The position numbers and the translations under genes were made by a program. From positions 826,819,001-826,883,000 of the forward strand of contig NC_056750.1 in the NCBI RefSeq assembly GCF_019279795.1: a stretch of DNA of 64,000 nt. Reading direction: 5' to 3'. A model generated the notes under the pieces. That model was not told where the DNA came from. It did not search any database and was given only the letters and a program-made list of their open reading frames with translations. Positions 35,223 through 46,082 of this stretch are shown here, one piece after another. Source of the stretch: Protopterus annectens. Its lineage: Eukaryota; Chordata; Ceratodontiformes; Protopteridae. The first letter of the stretch is position 1, and every line of letters starts with the position of its first letter.

Positions 35223-37771
35223 TGACAGAGACAGACTGACAGATACATCTATATGGAGATGGTATTATTCTTAATGCTGATCCTGAGCAGTGCCACTTTC
35301 CCCATTTATGAGAAGCAGTCCCAGTTATGAGGATTCTATGTTGTTCAGCATAGAGCAGGTGGCACTTTCTTGAATCTGAGAGAATGACTGAGGATATCTG
35401 TAATATGTGTATTCAAGCCCGCATCAATTTGTGTCTCAGGACAAGTGTCTGTAAATATCGTGTTGAATAGCAATACTGGGATGCAGAGAAAGTGCACAAT
35501 TGAAACTGTTGTATTTCTTAGGAGAATAGAAATATTAATGAAAAGACAAATATATCTGGCAAGCAACTCAAAACACAGACTCCCCTTGGGTGCACTTAAT
35601 TAGTTTTGCCTATAAATAATTAATCACTAGATATGAGGAACAGCATCATAACAAGGAGGCGGGTCTTACTGGCTTTGGAAATCTATTCAGTAGTGTAAAG
35701 TGTTTGTCGCATTTCTATTAACTTTCATTATTTCCTTTGAAACAGTAAAACAATTAGGGAAAGACTGGTCTCTGTGAAGTCCACTGAAACACCGCAGTCA
35801 GGAATCGAAGATAGTTCAGAATGAGTGACAGCCAATTATCTCTTCTCTTTTCTTCACTTTCCCTTTTTCTTCAGCCTTAAAGTAATTCTGCCATACTGTT
35901 GTGTTAATTTATTCCCTACTCCTAGCATAGGACCGCACACAAGTGATGGGAAATGGGTCCTTGTCATGTGAACAATAGGTAATCAGATAAAAGGGGTCTT
36001 GGCAGCCTAGAAGCCTAGCTGAGAGAGAGATAGTGCCCCTCCACAGGGGTGAGTAAAGGATGAGTTTCTGCAAAGGACGCTGGGATAGTGTAGGCATGCA
36101 TAACAAAGCTTAGCACCATCTCTCCTTCCCACATCAAAGAAAAGCCAAAACAAAACAGTCCCAAAATGTTGTCAAGGAGGGAATGACTACTTTTGTTCTG
36201 GAAGCAGGCAAGCGTGAAGACACATTAATTCATGCACTGGGGAAGATGCGACAGATACTGGGGATATGTGTGTCACTCTGGGAACCTGGTTGCATCACTG
36301 GGATAGCAGAAACCAAGGAAAACAAAGTAGTTGAGCAGAAAAATGCCATTCCATTTTAGCTTCTTTTTTAAACCTCTAATGATATGAGATAACTGATTTT
36401 GGTTGTTTGAAGCTGTGTGTGGCTATACTTTGGAGAAAAGAAATTAAATTTTCTATGAAGCAAACAGTCCCTGCACATCTGATCTGATCCATCTGTAGAA
36501 CAGGTGGCAAACATTAAAATACAGCAAATGACCATAATAATAAGCAACAAGGACCTGAAAGCCTGATAGTTATAATGTATCTGTATTGCCTAAGAATATT
36601 ACACATTGTAAGTAGCTGTCAGTTACTGTAATGTTACATGTCATATTTTCACTCCTTTTGTAACTTGTATTTATATCTTGCCTCTTTTTTAAATGTCTGT
36701 CGTATTAACCAGACTTGCCTAACACCTGACACATAATATCTTATTACACAGTCAGTAGTCTGACTTCTGCTGCGTAATTACAGTTTGCTCAGGAAATGCT
36801 ATTCAGTAAAATCAGTGATAATGTCTCAATGGAAGTTATGATGCACATGTAAAATGAGCAAATGTGGCTCAATACATTCACAACAAAATCTTTCTAATAA
36901 GCCAAAGGGTAACTCGCATACTGAAGAACCCAAAAAGATATTTATACCAGTGACAAAAAAAAAAATGAAAAACTACAACTTTCACACTGAACAAGAAAAA
37001 GTATAACATTTCCATTGATTTGTTTGATAGTATTATCATCCATAAGGCAAGTGCAAACAATTCATCAATACGTGGCCTGAGAGAAATTTTACTTTGTTTC
37101 TGTTGTTTAGTGGCCATATTGATTGTTATATTGTAATTTTAATGCATCTTCTCCCTACGTAGCAAACCTGACTCGTGGTAAGCCAACAGATTCATTGAAA
37201 GACAATAACACTAATGATAAATGAAAACTTTTACCATTAATACTCAGAAAAAAAGGTGCAACTTCTGAAGAAAGCAAGGTTTGTTTCTATATAGGATGTG
37301 TGTTAATACTGTACCATTCTAATGGCAGAGCTTCACGTGGAGCAATAGTGATCTGCTAACAAGCAACGGACATTGCATTGTTGGGTGGTTTAAAAGTTAC
37401 AAACTGCCAAAGATACAAGCCATCTGCACATTATCCATAGTTTTGGTGTCAAAGAAAAGTGAGGAGGAATTCTTATGGTGTTGCACAAATTTATTGCCAG
37501 TATGTGGTGATTATGGAGTCTATGCCAGTGCCAATAGAGTTTGCAGCTTCTCTCCAACACCAGTGCCAAGGTCGGCACCAGCTTTACCATTTTGTCTGTT
37601 TCATTGGCTGCACAGGTTTTGCTCCAGTCCATTTGGACCTGAGGCCCTCATAGGTTTATCCAGGTATTCCATGATGCCAGTATAGATTATTATGATCATT
37701 TGTCCAGTCATAGCCAACTATTGTGTTCCACACATCTATATTGATAAAATATAACATAGAGGGTTATTATC
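35223..37771. other. AT-rich non-coding sequence
   Basis: About 2.5 kb without a defensible gene or classified repeat. Open frames here are short and featureless. Confidence 0.4.
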
Positions 37772-37906
37772 GAGTTTGTGATCATAACCATGTTATTATG
37801 TGTTTGAGACAAGAGTGCCAAGAAATTTGCCTTGAGAGCGAAGCTTGAGACGTGTATCTTGGCACTCATGACAAGAACACATAATAACAAGTTACGATCA
37901 GTGAAA
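37772..37906. mobile_element. Short palindromic MITE-like element, ~135 bp
   Basis: GTTATTATGTGTTTGAGACA...GAGTGCCAAG at 37,792-37,822 is mirrored by CTTGGCACTC...GAACACATAATAAC at 37,858-37,888. Weaker pairing extends outward (GTTTGTGATCATAAC against GTTACGATCAGTGAAAC). It is almost entirely stem with a loop of about 35 bp, so it is either a small foldback element or a transcribed hairpin. Confidence 0.7.
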
Positions 37907-37924
37907 CCTGATCATAGCTCTTTG

Positions 37925-38508
37925 TAGTGCATGGAGTTTTGTCCTGTGAAAAAAAGCAAGACATAGCAAATGTCCTGAGAGTTTAGGACAAGGTTATTTC
38001 CTAAGTTTCTTTATTAGTCGCATAAAACAGTTATCTTATATATGAAACTTCTATGTGTTATGTGAATTAGCATAAGAAATTCAAATGTTACTAGAATAAG
38101 CTATTATATGTACAAAAAAGGTTAAAGTTCTGTACTATGCACAGCTGTAGATATGTTTTGTCCTGGAAAATCTGACATCTGTACAGAACATGTCCCACTT
38201 TGGGCATTTGAAAAGGTGGCAACCCTAAGAATGACCACAGGTTTGCCCCATAGTGTTGGTGTGTGCCTCCGACAATCTGCACCAGTATGGTAAATAGCTG
38301 AGGATTGACGTCACTAAATAATGAGAAATATCCTGAGTTTAAGACTCCACAACCTGCAGAAAAGTCATGCTAATGCAAAACCTAGTATTCTATCAACGTT
38401 CTAAGCTTGTAAGAGCAATCGTTAAAATGTGTCCCTAATTGTCCCCCCATCGTGTAGGTTTTGCGCAGGTTTGGTGCTCTAAGATGTTGAGAGGTATGGG
38501 CCGTACAT
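37925..38508 (+). repeat. R-family interspersed repeat, copy b (longest)
   Basis: Blocks in order: TTTTGTCCTGTGAAAA, GCAAATGTCCTGAGAG, GTTTTGTCCTGGAAAATCTG, GTGGCAACCCTAAG, CATAGTGTTGGTGTGTGCCT, TTGACGTCACTAAATAATG, ATGCTAATGCAAAACCTAG and TGTCCCTAATTGTCCCCCCA. The last is GTTGAGAGGTATGG. The first half matches 60,775-61,085 and the second half matches 41,305-41,565 and 20,515-20,705. The TGTCC.../GGTGGCAACCCT/...GAGAGGTATGG wording recalls a group of vertebrate interspersed repeats with TGTCCxGA(T)TTT-type ends. I cannot name the family. Confidence 0.75.
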
Positions 38509-39421
38509 ATTTACAGTAACAACCCTTCACACTTGTGTAATGTACAACTGCATGCCTGTAGTCACTTCATGTCCAAAATAATAATCCCTGTATGACTGTA
38601 TACAGGTAATAGTCAAATGTGAATGGGAACACCCCTCACCATGGAGTATGGACTGTAAGAACCCCACCCATAATATGTAATGCCAACAGAATAAGCTGTT
38701 GACAGGTGCCCAAACACCTGTGTCTATAAACACAGGTAAATCTTCAAAATAGGGAGATAATCCCTGTCCATATGCTTCGTCTGACATTTGAACTCCGCCA
38801 GGGAAGTTCCGTTCACCCAGGTGGACAAGCCTAAACCCAGATCACTACATGAACACCCTGACAATCAAAGACCTGTATGTGGCTGGACTATATGCCTTGG
38901 TGTTCTGCATATGCTCGGAGTGATTAACAATGCAGCTGGAGTCCACAGCAGTAGGCAATAGGGAATGTGTAATATGTAGTACCGCCTTTTTCCCAGCAGG
39001 AGAATGGATGCCTGTGTCGTAGGTGAAGTGGTGAGGCATATGTTGATGTAGTTAGGTACTATGGGTATGCATATCAATGAGGGAGAACACCAATAGAATA
39101 GTGGTTCCGGCATCCGGCCAACGTGAATGCAGTCCCGGTTGACCTACGACCACTGCACATATAACGTGAAATGTAATGAATGCGTTCGTGCTGTACACAC
39201 ATTTAAATATGTAAAGGTGAACGTGTGTTTCGCAGCAGTCCGTAAACTGGAATACAGATATGTAACTGTTACAGTCAGAATTATGAAAGTTCACGTAAGC
39301 ACAATTATCTATGAAACATATGTAACCCACAATAAGGATATGCAAGTGCGCCTGCGCGTGTGTAATCCGCTCACAGAATAGAAAATGAATGGTGTTTCCC
39401 CACGTTCTATGTACATGGCTC

Positions 39422-39512
39422 ATACCTGTTAACCCCGTAAAGTACGAAACCGGACAAAGCCATGACAACAACTGGTACAAATAGGGACAATCCCCAGATA
39501 TTGCCCTAACAA
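39422..39512 (-). repeat. R-family fragment, copy c (inverted)
   Basis: CATACCTGTTAACCCCGTAA, CGGACAAAGCCATGAC and CAAATAGGGACAATCCCCAG are the reverse complement of the R-family 3' end (…TTGTCCC…, …GAGAGGTATGG). Confidence 0.55.
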
Positions 39513-40534
39513 ACATAGAAAGTGGATAGAATAACAGGTGTGTCACTAGAATGGATTCTCTGAAGGGTATGAAGTCGTAACCTGAAATGTTTGTCATTAT
39601 TTACCAACGTCAGTCTTTAATGATATGCCACTAACTTCCCAGATAGACACAAGGTTATGAAAAACGGACCAAAAATAAGAGGCAAACAGCTGTACATGCA
39701 GCGGAAATCTGTACAGTTGAAAGGTATGATATGGAGATATATATACACATATATCCACAGACATAAACCAAAGCAAATTATGAGATGAGGAATGTACAGA
39801 CATATGTATATATGTACATATATATATCTATACACACACGATACATGAATACTTATATACACAACAAACATATGTCCCTGTACATATAACACATGTACAT
39901 AAACAGGTCACGGTATAGCTATTATGGATAGACAGACAGACATGCATGAAAGGAGAATACACCGATGCTTTCCAAACCATTGCCCGGAAAGTACCAGTGT
40001 GACAGGGCCTGCAAGTTCTACACGTTAAACATGAATATAGGTGTCCTTTGCAGGACCCTAAAAATTGATCCTGTACAAAGTGCGAACCGCCATTGACTCT
40101 AAAGAAGTCACAAGTGCAACTACGATATAGGTGTACATGCAACAGTAGCAGGTGCAAGGGTAATAACACATGGGTCGATAGAATGTATGACGTACTACCT
40201 GATATCCGCAGAGTGGGGAGTGCTCGGAAGTGTCCTCACTCTTTATTATCGCTCACATTAAACATGTCTAATGGGTACTGTAGAGGGGTGTCAGGTATGG
40301 GAATCATGGGTATGCAGAAATGGGCCAAGGTGTTGGTTGGCACAGATCTATTAGGTACACCCCATGGGAGTGATCAATATACCTATGTGGGTATAGCACA
40401 CGCCTATATTCTCCAAAAAGGTGCAACCCATCTACTGGATATTGTGTAAGCCATTGGGGGAAGACGTAGGGACCTATATCAGTGTCATGTAGGCGATTAT
40501 CATGGATGGACATGCATACGACCAAGATGGTAAC

Positions 40535-40605
40535 CATACCTGCCAAAATGTCAGAATAAGACAGCTGGACTAAGGCATAGTACACGAAAGACAAATAGGG
40601 ACTAT
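40535..40605 (-). repeat. R-family fragment, copy d (inverted)
   Basis: CCATACCTGCCAAAATGTCAG followed by GACAAATAGGGACTATATT shows the same inverted end layout as copy c. Confidence 0.5.
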
Positions 40606-41304
40606 ATTAAATATACCCCAAAGTCAGAACGTTGATAGAATAATTGCATAGTCAGGAATACGAAGGTTATGAGAGTTAGTAATCATGACATAGAAATGTC
40701 AGTCATGATTACCTAACCGCACAGTCCGTCATGCCTTACCAGCAATCTACCAGAAAGGCACATTTTTATGACAAATGTAACAGAATCATAGGTCAAACCT
40801 TGGGGCGTATATCCATAATGTGTACAGGTGAGATGTATGAAGGTAACCCGTCCTAATTAAATGTACAGAACTAGTGATACTAGGTGGACAGGTGAGAAGA
40901 AAGACGTCAGGACAAATGACAAAACATGTACAAGTCAAAAGCATGTATTTCCACAAATGTGAATGACAACGTATGCCCTGTGAAAGTCAATGTGGAAGGT
41001 TAATAGACTCAAAAGACATGTGTCCCTCAGGGTGTCATGCAGTGTCACCGATACAGTGTCCAGTCCCCCATACTCGTACATGAGTTCTGCCACTGACGGA
41101 AAGTGCAAATACTGGCGTACACATAAGGTACATGATAGAATAATTAGTGTGGATAAGCACCTGTCGGCCTGTGTGAGGAATATAACCCTCTGGGTGGGTG
41201 TGTCCTGCAATAGGAATGTAATGGTGCCATGTATTGTGTGTATTGGTGTAAGAAAATTGATTTCCAGTATCAGAAACATACCTCGCAACTGTACGAATGT
41301 GCAG

Positions 41305-41567
41305 ATGTATGCCTCATATGTGTGGTGTGTTCCTCTTACAATCTGTACCTGTCTGCCAAATACCTGAGAACTGACGTCATTAAATACTGATAAACTTATG
41401 AGTTTAAGACCCCAAATCCCTCAGAAAGGTCATACTAATGCAAAACCGATAATACTGTCAACTATCTATGTTTGTAAGAGCAATATGTATAATCTTCCCC
41501 TATTTGTCCCCCCATCATGTTAGGCTTTGTACGGATGTTTTTCTCTAGGAGGTTGATAGGTATGATC
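41305..41567 (+). repeat. R-family interspersed repeat, copy e
   Basis: ATATGTGTGGTGTGTTCCTC, CTGACGTCATTAAATACTGA, CATACTAATGCAAAACCGAT, TTTGTAAGAGCAATATG, TATTTGTCCCCCCATCATGT and GGTTGATAGGTATG match copy b (38,245-38,508) in order and spacing. Confidence 0.85.
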
Positions 41568-43099
41568 AGAAACAGATACATGTCTGAGGAAACAGCATTA
41601 TCGACCGCAAGATAACTCAGAAGGTATGAAAAGCGCTGCAGTAGGAAGTTCAGTATTGGCCGCAGGTATGTGCTGACATGTCAAATGACACAGCAGTCTA
41701 CATGAAGTACCTATAGGGCATCACCTTTACCAGTGATGACAGTGGGACATACCCACAGCCATGCATACACCACAAATAGACATAGCACACAGCAAAGCCT
41801 AGGCCATGATACACAAAGCCTCCGGCGTGTATGGATTGAGTGAGAGTACAGCAAGGAAAGATGACTGCCAGGCTATTCAGCAAACACCTGCAGGGGCATG
41901 CAAGACCGCCCGTAACACGAACATTGCACGGACAATGTTGGGATTTGCAACATACCCCATTTGTATGTGTAAGCTATGCAAATGATGTAATTACGCGATA
42001 CATGAAACAGTAAGCTGTCCATGCAAGAGCAGAGTTATGTGCAGAAATGTACCCGGATGTTATGCGACTAATGTTTTGCACGTTGCTAAACGGAGCAATG
42101 ACAGCTGCAAATACAGTATGAATACAGTCGAAGAAGCATGCCAATGTCCAAGTCCAAGGCCAGTGGCGGCTTTGTCCATTGGATATCAATAAACCAGTAG
42201 TTGTCCTCCCCCGATCCCTGGTGTGGAAGCGTAGCGCATTGCCACGAGAACGCGCTGTGCTTCAAAACAAGACATATGTATAATATACATACAAAATGTA
42301 GCTTTAGTTAGATGTTAGTACGCCATGCAGATGAATGGCAAGCTGGCGACAACATGGCTACTGCGTACTGGTTCTTATGTGTGGAGGCGCTCTGTCAGAG
42401 ATGTAACGAAGCATATGTAGGCAATGTGAGGCTGAGGATAGTGAATTACAACATGTCATGCCATATGGGCCAAGCCTCTACAGTGTAGTGTAGGTTAAGG
42501 GGACTATTAGAGTAGAAGATAGGTGACAACAGGAGTGTGTATGTATAAAACACTGTAACCTCACCGGAGCAGTGTCACATGTGTGCTGTCAGTACTCAGT
42601 GGAAGAGGCGTGTCATGAGCTATCCTAGAGAATGTCAGGTGACTGCCGGTGTATGCCATGGATACCACTGATGTGACCTGCAAACCTGCCCACAGTGTGT
42701 CTGCGTCCGTGCGTGCCAGTAAGCCCGAGTAAGCATGTGTGCGCGCGTGTTAGCCCGTGTGCACATGTGGAGTGTGGAAGAACGAGTAAGCTAGTGTACG
42801 AATGGTGAAGCCTGTGTAATGTCGTGTATGCGTTTGTAAGCATGTATACATGTGTACTACACACATCACACACGTACTGCACACACAGACACACATGCTG
42901 CCAATACTACACACATCAGTGAAATGGCACATGGATGGAGAATACATCATCAGAAGTAACAGTGCTGTAAACTATGCTACAGTGATGGTCATAGCTGCAG
43001 TGCATCATGCCCGCTGATATACACCTGGAAGTAACACACTGTGTGTTAGCATGCTAACATCAATACAGTGGAATAAAGCCACCGTGTGCAGCAGCACCA
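41568..43099. other. TG/CA-rich non-coding sequence
   Basis: No gene or classified repeat. It becomes increasingly TG/CA-rich towards 42,600. Confidence 0.4.
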
Positions 43100-43520
43100 G
43101 GTTAGTCAGATCCTGCATCAATGTTACACATCACAGGTGGTGGCACAGGTGACATCATATGCACAGGGTGTGGTGTTAACATTTCCAGAGCTGTCATTGA
43201 GCCATCCAATGTACACGTAGGTGTGTGTGTGTGAGGGACAACTGTTATTGCATGGCCCAATGGTGGTACAATGGGTGTGTGTATGTGATAGCCGTAGCTG
43301 TTTGTGGTAAGTGTGTGTGTCTGCATATACACAGGTACAGCATGTGTCAGCCATATACAGGAGGTTGTGGGACAGTCACAGACCGTACCTGCCAGGCTGT
43401 AGAGATCCCCATTACTGGCCATGGACACCCCTCCATGCATCCAACACAACCCAGTCATGCACCTGTCAATGTCTACACATACAGTCCTGGGATCTGTACC
43501 ACAACCTGTGGAGAAATGTG
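43100..43520 (-). other. Unrecognised open region; part duplicated at 48.4 kb
   Basis: A 118-codon minus frame (43,102-43,458) ends in a Pro/His/Thr-rich tail. Plus-strand frames are equally open, so coding is unproven. The last ~65 bases (43,108-43,172; CATCATATGCACAGGGTG and flanks) are similar to 48,375-48,440, which shows that at least this piece is duplicated within the domain. Confidence 0.35.
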
Positions 43521-43850
43521 AGTCTGTAATGTTAACCTGAGGTGCATAGAATTGTCTGTTACTACAGATGGATATGAGCCATACTCACACTCCGATGTAA
43601 TAACCACTGCTGACTGTTGCCGAGATCTGCATACGACCATTCAAAGGTGCTGTACTAACATTGTTTCCAATGCCCGTGTAATACCCAGTAACACAATAAC
43701 CGGTCACTACACATGTATAACCCACGATCACTACACACACAGTATGTGCACTATCACAGAGCCATAGCAGATGTACATACATCCAAGGTGCTCACGTACA
43801 GATAATGCAGCACATTCAAGAGTGATAATCTCAACATACATATCTATACA
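43521..43850. other. TG/CA-rich non-coding sequence
   Basis: Nothing recognised. Confidence 0.35.
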
Positions 43851-43982
<132 letters not shown>

Positions 43983-44007
43983 GATAGATACATACACACA
44001 CACACAT

Positions 44008-44219
44008 GTGGCAGGGTTGGGAGCAGAACACAAACATAAGCACTGTACCACACGACAGCATTACGCAGTTACAGAATGTGCTACCGTGATCAGTGGATCA
44101 CATGATTCACACAGTCACACGTCTAGCCTGCAGACAGCAGCATCAAAGGCAAAGACGCCTCACGGATGTTATGGAGAGTGAATACTGTAAAAGCAATGTA
44201 CTGTTGTCATGCAGCTGGA

Positions 44220-44263
<44 letters not shown>

Positions 44264-44475
44264 GCAGGGCTGGGAGTCGAACATACACCTAACTACCCTA
44301 ACACACTACAGCATGATGCATTTACAGAACGCGCTACCGAGATTACTAAGCACAGCAGTCCCAGAGGCAGACATCTAGGTGCGTGTCATCATCCGCAAAG
44401 GCGTCTGTAGGAAATTGCTGTGGTGTGAGGCATCTAAAAGCAAAACTGAGTCCCCCAGTGGACGGGAGCATGCGC

Positions 44476-44528
<53 letters not shown>

Positions 44529-45478
44529 GCAGGGCTGGGAGTCGAGCATACACCTAACTACCCTAACACACTACAGCATGACGCATTTACAGAACGTGCT
44601 ACCAAGATTACTAAGCACAGCAGTCCCAGAGGCAGATATCTAGGTGCGTGTCATCATCCGCAAAGGCAAAGACGTCGGTAAGAAACTGCTGTGGTGTGAG
44701 GCGTCTAAAAGCAAGACTGAGTCCCCAAGTGGACAGGAGCATGCACGCAAACACACACACACACTTGGCAGGGATGGGAGTAGAACATACACCTAACTAC
44801 CCTAACACACTACAGCATGACGCATTTACAGAACATGCTACCGAGATTACTATGCACAGCAGTCCCAGAGGCAGACATCTAGGTGCGTGTCATCATCCGC
44901 AAAGGCAAAGACGTCGGTAGGAAACTGCTGTGGTGTGAGGCATCTAAAAGCAAGACTGAGTCCCCAGGCGGACGGGTGCATGTGCGCAAACACACACACA
45001 CACACACACACACTTGGCAGGGCTGGGAGTCGAACATGCACCTAACTACCCTAACACACTACAGCATGACGCATTTACAGAATGCGCTACTGAGATTACT
45101 AAGCACAGCAGTCCCAGAGGCAGACATCTAGGTGCGTGTTATCATCCGCAAAGGCAAAGACATCAGTAGGAAACTGCTGTGGTGTGAGGCATCTAAAAGC
45201 AAGACTGAGTCCCCAGGCAGACGGGAGCATGCGCGCAAACACACACACACACACACACACACTTGGCAGGGCTGGGAGTCGAACATGCACCTAACTACCC
45301 TAACACACTACAGCATGACGCATTTACAGAACGTGCTACCAAGATTACTAAACACAGCCATCCCAGAGGCATACTTCTAGGCATGTGTCATCATCCGCAC
45401 TGACAAGGATGCTGATAGGGATTGTATAGAGAGTGATCAGTCTGAAAGCATGCATCCCACTGTACACGTAGACAAACA
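44008..45478 (-). repeat. Tandem array, 239-265 bp unit with tRNA-like segment and (CA)n
   Basis: The word TTGGCAGGGCTGGGAGTCGA starts units at 44,261, 44,526, 45,014 and 45,263, with a variant at 44,765; a diverged leading copy starts near 44,009. Spacings are 265, 239, 249 and 249 bp. Most of the difference comes from the (CA)n tract that ends each unit. Read on the minus strand, each unit begins ATCTCGGTAGCGCGTTCTG (A-box-like, tRNA D-arm wording). About 50 bases later it carries ATGTTCGACTCCCAGCCCTG (a B box with perfect GTTCGACTCC core and T-arm pairing). This is the layout of a tRNA-derived SINE or Pol III unit repeated in tandem. The copies are much more alike than the surrounding DNA, so the array is recent. 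The unit also keeps CpGs (GACGTCGG, GCGCGC). Confidence 0.85.
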
Positions 45479-45734
45479 GACGGCAGTGGTGTGATCGTGG
45501 CAACGTAAGATTTACGGTGCACCACGACAACATGACATAGTCACGGGACGCCCCACAGACAGTACACCCTTCAAGATAGTTAGCCAGTGTGTACTCAGTA
45601 GGCATCCATCATGACGTTGAAAATGGACATCTGTTGCCTGGATGACCACCATGGCTATACAGGATGTCAACGGCCATGCACAGAGGGACATCACCGACAC
45701 AAGGTGTCACTGGGCATGGCCACACGCTTAGTAA
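45479..45734. other. Spacer between tandem arrays
   Basis: No feature recognised. Confidence 0.3.
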
Positions 45735-46082
45735 TACACGTCCGTTCGGACTGTACTGTGTGTTGATCTACACAACGGCATACTGGGCATGCTCACACAG
45801 CAGTTGCAAAGGGCCATCTTGCATGCGGACGGAGTCTCAACTCGCAAGGGCTCAGTTGGGACTGTCATGTGTGTCCATCTACACAACAGTGTACTGGGCA
45901 TGCTCACACACTTAGCAGTTGCAAAGGGCCGTCTTGCATGCGGACAGAGTCTCAACTCGCAAGGGCTCAGTTAGGACTGTCATATGTGTCCATTTACACA
46001 ACAGCGTACTGGGCATGCTCACACAGTTGCAAAGCGCCATCTTGCATGCAGACTGAGTCTAGACACAGAAGGGCACAGTAAG
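45735..46082 (+). repeat. 111-115 bp tandem repeat, about three copies
   Basis: TACTGGGCATGCTCACACA recurs at 45,781, 45,892 and 46,007. TTGCAAAGGGCC and CTTGCATGCGGAC recur at the matching places. Small indels (ACTTAGCAG) give the variable length. Open frames through it are not convincing genes. Confidence 0.9.

Larger units (their letters stand above)
38509..41304. other. Start of the compositionally distinct domain, no gene recognised
   Basis: From here TG/CA, GTA/TAC and ACATGT words become dense. Overlapping open frames on both strands (for example 39,052-39,597 minus, 181 codons, and 40,990-41,367 plus) show no domain I recognise. The base composition lowers stop frequency, so their length is weak evidence. 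Two inverted R-family pieces lie inside. Confidence 0.4.

Noticed and set aside
1..38500. Host protein-coding exons
   Set aside because: Short open frames were scanned for familiar domains and splice contexts; none could be supported. LTR pairs and retroviral gag/pol motifs were also looked for and not seen.
39052..39597. 181-codon minus-strand open frame
   Set aside because: No recognisable domain. Overlapping frames on the other strand are also open, and the base composition makes stops rare.
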